Assembly: GCF_001424405.1 (NCBI RefSeq)
Contig: NZ_LMPS01000009.1
Span: 1-64,000, forward strand
DNA length: 64,000 nt
Direction of reading: 5' to 3'
Source: Dyadobacter sp. Leaf189
Lineage (GTDB): Bacteria; Bacteroidota; Bacteroidia; Cytophagales; Spirosomataceae
Shown piece by piece: positions 36,221 through 43,874 of the stretch. The notes under the pieces were generated by a model. It searched no databases. It was not told where the DNA came from and was given only the letters and a program-made list of their open reading frames with translations. The position numbers and the translations under genes are program-made. Position 1 is the first letter of the stretch; the number at the start of each line of letters is the position of its first letter.

Positions 36221-36748
36221 TTATTTATTCTTCGAGAAGAGATCAAAGGCGATATAATCATCACCACCATCTCCACTCATTTTGCAAACAGATGCGCCCA
36301 AAGGGCATAAATCTAAAATCAGTCTGAGATAATCGATGTTACCTGAGCCAGTTGCTTTGTCATATTCAACCGGAACATTCTGTACATCTTTCAACAAATC
36401 TTCCCCGGCAATTACAATAAGTGCATTTCTGGAATCAACCAAATGGCTGGCGAGTGTACAGAAATTCGTGGCATCCAAAGGTTCGACGCGCTGGGTATTC
36501 ATTAAAACGAGGTACTTGAAGCCTGCAACTTCATCGAACAAAACACTCCTTAAATCTTGAAGTGCTTCCGCTAACAAGTCATTGTAGCTTTCTCCAAATG
36601 ATCCCTGCACATAATAGCGCGTACACTTTACCCAATCTGCCAGCCAGCGATCCTGATCTGAAATGATGCTGACAGGATAATGGCGGTCGCCTTTGTAATA
36701 GAGGTAAACGTGCTCATGCAGAATATCTGAATATTCGATCTTTTTCAT
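36221..36748 (-). CDS. Hypothetical protein, 175 residues
   Basis: Not recognised. It has alpha/beta character with hydrophobic strands (AGFKYLVLMNTQRV, SRNALIVIAGEDLL) alternating with acidic helices (NDLLAEALQDLRSVLF). There is no signal peptide or transmembrane segment. The C-terminus is acidic (MSGDGGDDYIAFDLFSKNK). It sits between the Uma2 gene (8 bp upstream) and DUF5618 (43 bp downstream), and the three form a minus-strand unit, so a shared function is possible but unproven. Confidence 0.65.
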   Translation of the reverse strand: MKKIEYSDILHEHVYLYYKGDRHYPVSIISDQDRWLADWVKCTRYYVQGSFGESYNDLLAEALQDLRSVLFDEVAGFKYLVLMNTQRVEPLDATNFCTLASHLVDSRNALIVIAGEDLLKDVQNVPVEYDKATGSGNIDYLRLILDLCPLGASVCKMSGDGGDDYIAFDLFSKNK

Positions 36749-36756
36749 TTAAAGGC

Positions 36757-37350
36757 CTAATCCCGCGGAAGCGTGGTTTCCGCCTCTTCCGGCAAAAAAG
36801 TAATGCCCTCGTAAATCGCGGCAACAGATAATGAAAATCCCAGATTGTCAAATGGAACCTGGTCTGTCGGGTTAGCAAAAGTTTGGTAATTCCAGATATC
36901 ACTGTCGCCAGACCGGGTGTACAATTGCACATAACATTCATATTGTGTGACCAGAAGGTAATATTGCAGCGAGGCGATTTGCTTGTAGAGTTTTAGCTTA
37001 AAGACCTGGTCATAGCTGACGGAGCTTTTGGACAAAACTTCAACCAAAATACTGGGATTGCGAACAATATATGTACTGGCAAGATCCTCAGCTGAACAGG
37101 TGACCATGGCATCTGGATAACAATAAGTGAAATTTGGAGTGCATTCAACTTTCACGTTTTCAGCAAATGTCTCGCAGCCTCTTGGCTTGAAGATGCCCTT
37201 CAAGAGCGTCCTGACACTATCAACAATCCGATTGTGATTCAGTGTTGTGCCGGCCATAGCAAAGATTTCCCCGTCATAATATTCATGACGGATCTCGCTT
37301 TTCTCTTCCAATTCGAGATATTCAGGTACGGTGTAGGTGTTTGTTGCCAT
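36757..37350 (-). CDS. Uma2 family endonuclease-like protein
   Basis: PD-(D/E)xK-fold protein of the Uma2 family, 197 residues. The family pattern is seen in order: TVPEYLELEEKSEIRHEYYDGEIFAMAGTT split into a Y-x-x-L opening and the YYDGEIFAM strand, NHNRIV helix, YPDAMVTC with the first catalytic Asp, and ILVEVLSKSS with the second acidic residue. The following KLKLYKQI may supply the lysine region. A DNA or RNA target is not known for the family. The ATG at 37350 is preferred to 37365 (5 extra residues). It is the first gene of the minus-strand triad. Confidence 0.88.
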   Translation of the reverse strand: MATNTYTVPEYLELEEKSEIRHEYYDGEIFAMAGTTLNHNRIVDSVRTLLKGIFKPRGCETFAENVKVECTPNFTYCYPDAMVTCSAEDLASTYIVRNPSILVEVLSKSSVSYDQVFKLKLYKQIASLQYYLLVTQYECYVQLYTRSGDSDIWNYQTFANPTDQVPFDNLGFSLSVAAIYEGITFLPEEAETTLPRD

Positions 37351-37521
37351 TTGAGCGAGTCCCATGTGTGTAAAGTGTTTTTATAGTGATTCAACAATTT
37401 ACACTAACACAATTTAGTAAATCAAATCCGATTATCATGCGGCTTAACTTTTAAGAAGAAGCAGTCAATGCACCTGCGAAAGCATTAATCAGGCTGGCAC
37501 AATTTTCATAATTTCAGAGTC

Positions 37522-38667
37522 ATGCCATCACAACCACTACTTCAATTTACCGGGAAAAGTATATACTGCTCCGTCGCCGATGCGCACATTGATCCGTGGA
37601 TACCGGTCGATAAGGCGATTATAACACACGCGCACAGCGACCATGCGCGCTGGGGTAGCAAGCATTATCTTGCGCACAAAGACAGTGAGCCTATTTTGAG
37701 GCTACGATTGGGACAGGATATTTCTTTGCAAACTGTTGAATACGGTGAGAAATTCGTGATCAATGGCGTTACTTTTTCCCTATACCCCGCCGGACATATT
37801 ATCGGCTCAGCGCAGATCAGAGTGGAACATAAAGGCGAAGTATGGGTTGCCAGCGGCGATTATAAATTGGAAGACGACCATTTTGCTGTGCCTTACGAAC
37901 CCGTGAAATGCAACGTTTTTATAACGGAATCTACATTTGGCCTCCCCATATACAAGTGGCAGCCGCAACATGAAGTTATGTCCGAGATAGATACCTGGTT
38001 TGCCCAGAATAAAGCCGAAGGAAAAGCCAGTGTTTTAATGGGCTATTCTTTGGGTAAAATGCAGCGGATATTGAAGAACATACAGTTACCCGACGAGCCT
38101 ATTTACGCCCACGGAGCTATTTATACATTAAACGACAGGCTGCGTCAGGCAGGCTTCGACTTACCTGAATTAACATTAGTCACCAAAGAGACGGACCGCA
38201 AGCTATTCCGCGGCGCACTCGTACTAGCCCCGCCTTCGGTAGACAGCAGCACGTGGATCAAGAAATTCAATCCTTATTCCCTAGGTTATTGTTCGGGCTG
38301 GATGGCGCTGCGCGGTGCCAAGAACCGCCGCGCCGTGGATCAGGGTTTCGTATTAAGCGATCACGTCGACTGGCCTGACCTGAACAGGGCAGTAAAAGAA
38401 ACAGGCGCCGAAAAAGTGTTTGTAACGCACGGATATACCAGTATTTTTTCGCGGTGGTTGAACGAAAATGGCATTGAAGCCGGAGAAGTACACACTATGT
38501 ATGGAAATGAGGACGAAAACGAAGAGGAAGAAGTAGTTCAGGACGCAGCAGTCGCAAGTGAAAGTTACGAACAACACAAAGCCAAACTGGACGATGAAAT
38601 CGAAAATACATCAAAAGAAAAGTCCCCAACAGGGGATTTAGGGGTGGAAGGAGGCCGCGAACTATGA
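37522..38667 (+). CDS. Ligase-associated DNA exonuclease (MBL/beta-CASP)
   Basis: Metallo-beta-lactamase-fold nuclease of 381 residues, part of the bacterial set found with ATP-dependent ligase and Lhr-like helicase. Motif ITHAHSDHARWG (H-x-H-x-D-H) binds the metals; GHIIGSAQIRV, ASGDYKLEDDHF, HVDW and VTHGYTSIF complete the site. After about residue 330 there is an acidic, low-complexity tail (NEDENEEEEVVQDAA) that ends in SPTGDLGVEGGREL, encoded by a repeat-like sequence. The last four bases overlap the ligase start (ATGA). Likely role: end processing in DNA repair. Confidence 0.93.
   Translation: MPSQPLLQFTGKSIYCSVADAHIDPWIPVDKAIITHAHSDHARWGSKHYLAHKDSEPILRLRLGQDISLQTVEYGEKFVINGVTFSLYPAGHIIGSAQIRVEHKGEVWVASGDYKLEDDHFAVPYEPVKCNVFITESTFGLPIYKWQPQHEVMSEIDTWFAQNKAEGKASVLMGYSLGKMQRILKNIQLPDEPIYAHGAIYTLNDRLRQAGFDLPELTLVTKETDRKLFRGALVLAPPSVDSSTWIKKFNPYSLGYCSGWMALRGAKNRRAVDQGFVLSDHVDWPDLNRAVKETGAEKVFVTHGYTSIFSRWLNENGIEAGEVHTMYGNEDENEEEEVVQDAAVASESYEQHKAKLDDEIENTSKEKSPTGDLGVEGGREL
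38621..38652 (+). repeat. Repeat-like sequence inside the 3' end of the exonuclease gene
   Basis: TCCCCAACAGGGGATTTAGG lies at 38623-38642 and is continued by GGTGGAAGG. It contains the short palindrome TCCCC-AACA-GGGGA and resembles the fragment at 12389-12403. It encodes the terminal SPTGDLGVEGG residues of the exonuclease. Confidence 0.4.
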
Positions 38668-40262
38668 AACAATTCGCAGAACTTTTCATGAACCTCGACC
38701 GTACCAACAAAACCAATGCAAAGGTGGAGTTGCTGAAACAGTATTTCCTGACAGCCTCAGACGAAGATAAAATTTGGGCATTGACCCTTTTTACAGGTCG
38801 GAGACCTTCATTTAAGGTCAACCGGACAATGGTAAAAGAATGGGCTGCGCAGGAAGCAAATATTCCGATGTGGCTTTTCCAGGAAAGTTACCATAGCGTG
38901 GGCGACCTGGGCGAGACCATCTCTTTGCTTTTACCTAAAAACCAGACTTTTGACTCTGACAAAACCCTGACTGACTGGTTTCACTACCTCGGTATGTTGC
39001 CAGGCATGACGGACGAAGAAAAGCGCGACCACATTATTCAGGCCTGGATGCAGCTTTCGCAGCACGAGACTTTCGTTTTCAACAAACTTTTAATGGGCAG
39101 TTTCCGCATCGGTGTTTCGCAAACGCTTGTGGTGCGGGCCTTGGCAGAGGCAACGGAAATTGATTCAAATGTGATTGCTCACCGCGTTATGGGCCAGTGG
39201 GATCCTGCGGATACTACCTTTGAGAAACTTATATTGGACAAAGGTGAAAACGACAACGCTTCCCGCCCCTACCCTTTTTTCCTTGCTTATGCCATTGAAG
39301 GAACGGTGGCCGACCTGGGCCAGCCGGAAGACTGGTTTGCAGAATGGAAATGGGACGGAATCCGCTCACAGATCATTTACCGGAATAACGAACTGTTCAT
39401 TTGGACGCGGGGAGAAGAGCTTTCGACTGAAAAATTCCCTGAGCTGCATTTCCTGGCGGATGTGCTACCGAATGGAACTGTGCTCGACGGTGAAATTGTG
39501 ACTTACCAGGACGATCGCCCGATGCCTTTTAATGTGCTGCAAACGCGCATTGGTCGGAAAAATTTATCTAAAAAGGTACTCGAAGAAGCGCCGGTCGCAT
39601 TTCTGGCTTACGATATTCTGGAAGCAAATGGCGTGGATGTTCGCAGTCACTCGCAGCAGCAGCGCCGGGCAGAGCTGGAAGCACTGCATGCCCAAATGCC
39701 AGCACAACGGATATTCAATCTTTCTCCGCTGATTGATTTCAAAGAATGGGAGGAGTTGGCCAACCTGCATTCACTTTCCCGCGAGCAAAATGCAGAAGGG
39801 TTTATGATCAAAAGAAAAGCCAGTACTTACCAGGTAGGACGAAAAAAAGGCGATTGGTGGAAATGGAAAATTGATCCGCTGAGCGTCGATGCCGTTTTGA
39901 TCTATGCCCAAAAAGGCTCCGGCCGGAGAGCGGAGCTGTTTACCGATTACACTTTTGCAGTGTGGGGCGAAGACGGGAAGCTGGTACCGTTTGCCAAAGC
40001 GTATTCCGGATTGACAGACCAGGAAATCGGGCAGGTTGATTATTTTATTAAGAGAAATGTACTTGAAAAATTCGGCCCGGTAAGGACGGTGAAGCCTGAG
40101 CTGGTTTTTGAGATCGGCTTTGAGGGCATCAATGAATCCACCCGGCATAAGTCAGGTATTGCTGTGCGCTTTCCCAGGATTTTGAGATGGCGGAAAGATA
40201 AAAAAGCCGAAGAGGCAGATACTTTGGAGAATTTGAAAGGGATTTTGGAGATGTATAAATGA
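38664..40262 (+). CDS. ATP-dependent DNA ligase
   Basis: Ligase of 532 residues that seals nicks using ATP. The N-terminal helical DNA-binding domain (1-200) precedes the nucleotidyltransferase core: motif I EWKWDGIRSQI with the AMP-accepting lysine, VLDGEIVTY (motif III), VAFLAYDILEANG (IIIa), EGFMIKRKAS (IV) and WWKWKIDPLSVDAVLIYA (V). An OB-fold domain ends in ELVFEIGFEGINES and RFPRILRWRKDKK (motif VI). It overlaps the exonuclease gene by 4 bp. This type is separate from the NAD-dependent replicative ligase. Confidence 0.96.
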   Translation: MKQFAELFMNLDRTNKTNAKVELLKQYFLTASDEDKIWALTLFTGRRPSFKVNRTMVKEWAAQEANIPMWLFQESYHSVGDLGETISLLLPKNQTFDSDKTLTDWFHYLGMLPGMTDEEKRDHIIQAWMQLSQHETFVFNKLLMGSFRIGVSQTLVVRALAEATEIDSNVIAHRVMGQWDPADTTFEKLILDKGENDNASRPYPFFLAYAIEGTVADLGQPEDWFAEWKWDGIRSQIIYRNNELFIWTRGEELSTEKFPELHFLADVLPNGTVLDGEIVTYQDDRPMPFNVLQTRIGRKNLSKKVLEEAPVAFLAYDILEANGVDVRSHSQQQRRAELEALHAQMPAQRIFNLSPLIDFKEWEELANLHSLSREQNAEGFMIKRKASTYQVGRKKGDWWKWKIDPLSVDAVLIYAQKGSGRRAELFTDYTFAVWGEDGKLVPFAKAYSGLTDQEIGQVDYFIKRNVLEKFGPVRTVKPELVFEIGFEGINESTRHKSGIAVRFPRILRWRKDKKAEEADTLENLKGILEMYK

Positions 40263-40351
40263 TTAATTAACAAACCACATTCACATAACCTCCATATTCG
40301 CGAAACTCCAGTAGGCAAGATATCGCATTTACATGTATTCTTTAAAATCGT

Positions 40352-40540
40352 CTAGCGGAACATCAAATCATCTGACATTCTGATTGTGCCTTTCATTTTG
40401 CCCAGCTCTCGATCGCTGTGAATGGAACTATGTTTTTCCTCAATGAAAGTAATCAAAACCTTCGCCTTATCCCTCACCGGCGGTTCCTCACTTAATGTTA
40501 CCTGACCATTTTCATAAACTCCTTCGATCGTCGTCCACAT
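40352..40540 (-). CDS. Small antitoxin-like protein (DUF2281/AF2212-like), antisense within the ligase operon
   Basis: A 62-residue protein, MWTTIEGVYENGQVTLSEEPP followed by KVLITFIEE, which is the swapped-hairpin opening seen in small antitoxins of the AF2212 and DUF2281 types. The C-terminus KMKGTIRMSDDL resembles the MSDDF-like end of DUF2281 proteins. No toxin gene is adjacent on either side. It lies on the minus strand in the 371-bp gap between ligase and helicase, interrupting an otherwise continuous repair operon. Role unknown. Confidence 0.65.
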   Translation of the reverse strand: MWTTIEGVYENGQVTLSEEPPVRDKAKVLITFIEEKHSSIHSDRELGKMKGTIRMSDDLMFR

Positions 40541-40633
40541 ATTGGTATAGTTTTATTTGATTAGACAGAACGTTCATTTAGCTTGCTAAATCTAAACATT
40601 ATTCAATAAGTACTGACAACAACCCGAACCTCC

Positions 40634-43138
40634 TTGCCAAAATCCCGTGGACATATTATCGCTGAGCAATGGTTTAAGTCCAAAAACTGGAAATGGGCGG
40701 ATTTTCAAAAGGAAGCGGCGGCTGCTTATTTGGATGGAAAGAGCGGCTTGGTGAATGCGCCTACCGGGAGCGGAAAGACCTATTCACTTTGGGTACCCAT
40801 TCTCATAAGGCACATTAATTCTCTTCCTGGTAAAGAACCGAAAGCTAATGCGAAAGACCCAAAAGCTAAATCAAAGGAGCCGAAAGTTAAGAAAGGGCTG
40901 CAAGTGCTCTGGATCACGCCGCTGCGTGCCTTATCCAAAGATTTGTTCCGCAATATGGAAATGGCGGCGCTGGAAATGAACCTGACCTGGCGCGTCGGAA
41001 TGCGGACCGGAGATACTAATGCCAAAGACCGCAGCGAGCAGAAAAAACAAATGCCTGATGCGCTGATTATTACACCCGAAAGTCTGCATATTTTATTTGC
41101 TCAAAAAAACAATTCGGAGCTGTTCAAAAACCTGCATACCGTTGTCGTAGACGAGTGGCACGAGTTAATGGGCAGCAAACGGGGCACACAAACAGAGCTC
41201 GCACTCGCCCGGCTAAGGAAAATGAACCCTGCTTTGCAAACCTGGGGGATTTCGGCGACCATCGGAAACCTGAACGAAGCCAGACAAGTGCTGCTGGGAA
41301 TGCGTTTTCCGCAAGAGCAGGCGGTGACCATCAAGGCAAATACCGACAAGAAAATTTTAGTAGAAAGTATTATTCCGGATCGCGTTGAAACGCTGCCGTG
41401 GTCGGGGTATATGGGCACGCGGTTGGTGGACCAGGTGGTTCAAATTGTGAATCAGAGCAGCACGACATTGCTTTTTACCAATACCAGATCGGGTACCGAG
41501 ATATGGTACCGGACTATCATTGAAAAATATCCTGAGTTTGCCGGCATTATGGCATTGCACCACGCGTCACTTGACCGTGAAATACGCGACTGGGTGGAAG
41601 AGGCTTTGCACGATGAAAGGTTGAAGCTCGTCATCTGCACGGCGAGTCTGGACCTGGGTGTGGACTTCCGGCCGGTAGATACGGTAATTCAGGTCGGCAG
41701 CCCGAAAAGCATTGCGCGGTTTATCCAGCGGGCGGGACGCAGTGGCCACCGGCCGGGTGTGGATAGCAAGATCTATTTCTGTCCGACCAATGCACTGGAA
41801 CTGATCGAGGCGGTTTCGCTCCGGGAAGGTGTTGCCAAAAACATATTGGAAGACCGCCCCCCGGTGGCTCATGCATTTGATGTTTTGGCTCAATGGATGA
41901 TAACGCTGGCAGTAGGGGAAGGTTTTGACGAAGCGGAATTATTTGAAGAAGTGCGCGACAGTTACGGTTATCAGTATATCAACCGGCAGGAATGGGAGTG
42001 GCTTTTGGGATATATAACTACGGGCAGCTCTTCCCTTCTGGTCTATGATGAATATAAAAAAGTGGAACGCGTTAATGGGCGCTATGTAGTTACCAGCCGG
42101 CGTATCGCATTGCGCCACCGGCTGAGTATGGGAACGATCGTTTCGGAAACGGGCATTAAGGTGAAGCTGCAAAGCGGGAAGTATCTGGGTACGGTCGAAG
42201 AATCTTTTGTAACCTGGATGAAGCCCGGTGACGTGTTTACGTTTGCGGGTATGACCGTCGAGTTTATCAGGATCCATGAAATGACGGTTTCGGTAAAAAA
42301 AGCGGAGGGTAAGAAAGGATTTCTGGTTCGCTGGGCGGGAGGAAGAATGCCACTCTCTTCGCAATTATCGGCATTTATCCGTGAGCGCCTGGCTGACGCC
42401 ATTGAAAACCCGTTTAAGGAAAAAGAGCTTGCCAAAATGCAGCCGCTTTTAGAATTGCAGGCCGAACGTTCCATGATCCCGAAGACAGACGAACTGCTAA
42501 TCGAGCAATGTGAAACGCGGGAGGGTTGCCATATTTTCATTTTTCCATTTGAAGGCCGACTTGTGCACGAAGGAATGTCGATCATTCTTGCATACCGGCT
42601 ATCAAAACTCAGCCCGATCACGTTTTCTGTCGCGATGAATGATTATGGATTTGAACTACTTAGTGACCAGTATGTTGACCTTGAAAGTATCTTGCAGAAT
42701 CACGATCTGTTTTCTACCAAAAACCTCGTGGACGATATTTACCAGAGCGTGAATGCGACTGAAATGGCGAAGCGGAAATTCAGAGAGATTGCTGCGATTT
42801 CAGGATTGATGTTTCAGGGTTACCCGGGAAAAAATGTCAAAACAAAACAATTGCAGGCTTCCAGTTCGTTGCTATTTACGGTAATGACCAAATACGAAGA
42901 CAATAACCTGCTGATCAAGCAAGCTTACCAGGAAGTTTTAACCTACCAGCTGGAAGAAGTACGGATGCGGCAGGCGCTGGACCGGATTGCGACGCAGAAA
43001 ATTATCGTAAAAAAAACACCGAAACCGACACCATTTTCTTTCCCGATTATGGTGGATCGGCTGAGAGAACAATTAACTTCGGAAAAGCTGGAAGACAGAA
43101 TCCAGAAAATGATCAAACAGTACAGTAATGCAGATTGA
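40634..43138 (+). CDS. Ligase-associated DEXH-box DNA helicase (Lhr-like)
   Basis: Superfamily 2 helicase of 834 residues. Motif I NAPTGSGKTYSLWVP, motif II VVDEWHELMG (DEWH), motif III WGISATIGNLNEA and motif VI QRAGRSGHRPG are in place; a winged-helix and Lhr-specific C-terminal part follow. Start: the frame opens with TTG at 40634 giving MPKSRGHIIAEQWF; an in-frame stop lies shortly upstream and there is no ATG nearby. Residues 67-87 are three tandem heptads (KEPKANA, KDPKAKS, KEPKVKK) inserted between motifs I and Ia, which looks like a species-level expansion. It overlaps pdeM by 11 bp. Confidence 0.93.
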   Translation: MPKSRGHIIAEQWFKSKNWKWADFQKEAAAAYLDGKSGLVNAPTGSGKTYSLWVPILIRHINSLPGKEPKANAKDPKAKSKEPKVKKGLQVLWITPLRALSKDLFRNMEMAALEMNLTWRVGMRTGDTNAKDRSEQKKQMPDALIITPESLHILFAQKNNSELFKNLHTVVVDEWHELMGSKRGTQTELALARLRKMNPALQTWGISATIGNLNEARQVLLGMRFPQEQAVTIKANTDKKILVESIIPDRVETLPWSGYMGTRLVDQVVQIVNQSSTTLLFTNTRSGTEIWYRTIIEKYPEFAGIMALHHASLDREIRDWVEEALHDERLKLVICTASLDLGVDFRPVDTVIQVGSPKSIARFIQRAGRSGHRPGVDSKIYFCPTNALELIEAVSLREGVAKNILEDRPPVAHAFDVLAQWMITLAVGEGFDEAELFEEVRDSYGYQYINRQEWEWLLGYITTGSSSLLVYDEYKKVERVNGRYVVTSRRIALRHRLSMGTIVSETGIKVKLQSGKYLGTVEESFVTWMKPGDVFTFAGMTVEFIRIHEMTVSVKKAEGKKGFLVRWAGGRMPLSSQLSAFIRERLADAIENPFKEKELAKMQPLLELQAERSMIPKTDELLIEQCETREGCHIFIFPFEGRLVHEGMSIILAYRLSKLSPITFSVAMNDYGFELLSDQYVDLESILQNHDLFSTKNLVDDIYQSVNATEMAKRKFREIAAISGLMFQGYPGKNVKTKQLQASSSLLFTVMTKYEDNNLLIKQAYQEVLTYQLEEVRMRQALDRIATQKIIVKKTPKPTPFSFPIMVDRLREQLTSEKLEDRIQKMIKQYSNAD

Positions 43139-43769
43139 AATCAGAGGGGAACATTTTCAGTTATTAACACAAAAGGCCATTTTTTGGGAGGAAACGCAGA
43201 CATTATTAATTGGGGACCTGCATTTAGGCAAAATAACTCATTTCAGAAAAGAGGGAATTGCACTGCCTCCCAATGCGATTGACAATAATTTTGCGAGACT
43301 GAATGAACTCGTAAAAAACACCGGCGCTACCCGCATTATATTTCTCGGAGATCTTTTTCACAGTCAATACAATGCAGAATGGGAGCTTTTCCGCGACTGG
43401 CGGCAAACGCATCATTACATTGAAATGCTGATCGTGATCGGCAACCACGACATCTTGCCCGTGAGCCTCTTCCTTGAAGCCGATCTGGAAGTACATTTAA
43501 ATGATTACGAGGAAGGTGATTTCGTTTTTACCCACCACCCTAAAACAGAGGCTGTGGAGGACAAATTTGTATTCGCCGGACACGTGCATCCCGTTTTTAC
43601 TACTTATGGAAAAGGCCGACAGAGCGTCCGCTTACCTTGTTTTGTAGTCGATAACCACCAAGCTATTCTTCCCAGTTTCGGCGTTTTCACTGGCGGGTTC
43701 CAAATGGATTTAACCAAAAACCGGAAAATATTTATCACGACTGAAACAAAGGTATTTTCGGTGTGTTGA
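43128..43769 (+). CDS. pdeM: Ligase-associated DNA damage response endonuclease PdeM
   Basis: Calcineurin-like phosphoesterase of 213 residues, the fourth member of the ligase/helicase/exonuclease set. Metal-binding motifs: LLIGDLHLGK (D-x-H), IIFLGDLFHS (GD), VIGNHDIL (GNHD), FVFTHHPK and FAGHVHPVF (GHxH). It starts 11 bp before the helicase stop, so the two are translationally coupled. In characterised systems PdeM-type proteins act in DNA damage repair with the helicase and ligase; that role is assigned here by context. Confidence 0.92.
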   Translation: MQIEIRGEHFQLLTQKAIFWEETQTLLIGDLHLGKITHFRKEGIALPPNAIDNNFARLNELVKNTGATRIIFLGDLFHSQYNAEWELFRDWRQTHHYIEMLIVIGNHDILPVSLFLEADLEVHLNDYEEGDFVFTHHPKTEAVEDKFVFAGHVHPVFTTYGKGRQSVRLPCFVVDNHQAILPSFGVFTGGFQMDLTKNRKIFITTETKVFSVC

Positions 43770-43813
43770 AGGAAGAGGAGTCAGGAGGAAAGGGAGAAAG
43801 GAGGAGGGGGGTG
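43770..43813 (+). other. 44-nt polypurine tract between convergent genes
   Basis: After the pdeM stop the plus strand is almost entirely purine (AGGAAGAGGAG... through GGAGGGGGG). No gene is encoded here; this is short intergenic DNA followed by the pyk terminator. Confidence 0.6.
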
Positions 43814-43819
43814 TAAAAA

Positions 43820-43850
43820 CAAAAAGAGACTGCCAGTTAAGACAGCCTCT
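43820..43850 (-). terminator. Terminator of pyk
   Basis: A 10-bp stem with G-T pairs (AGAGACTGCC 43825-43834 and GACAGCCTCT 43841-43850); on the minus strand it is followed by CTCTTTTTG-type T-rich sequence. It lies 24 bp past the pyk stop. Confidence 0.75.
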
Positions 43851-43874
43851 TCCTTATTATCTGTTCAACTTATA

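Noticed and set aside
37366-37521. Operator between the Uma2 and exonuclease genes
   Set aside because: Only a 7-bp GTGTAAA/TTTACAC pair 23 bp apart was seen, too weak in AT-rich DNA.
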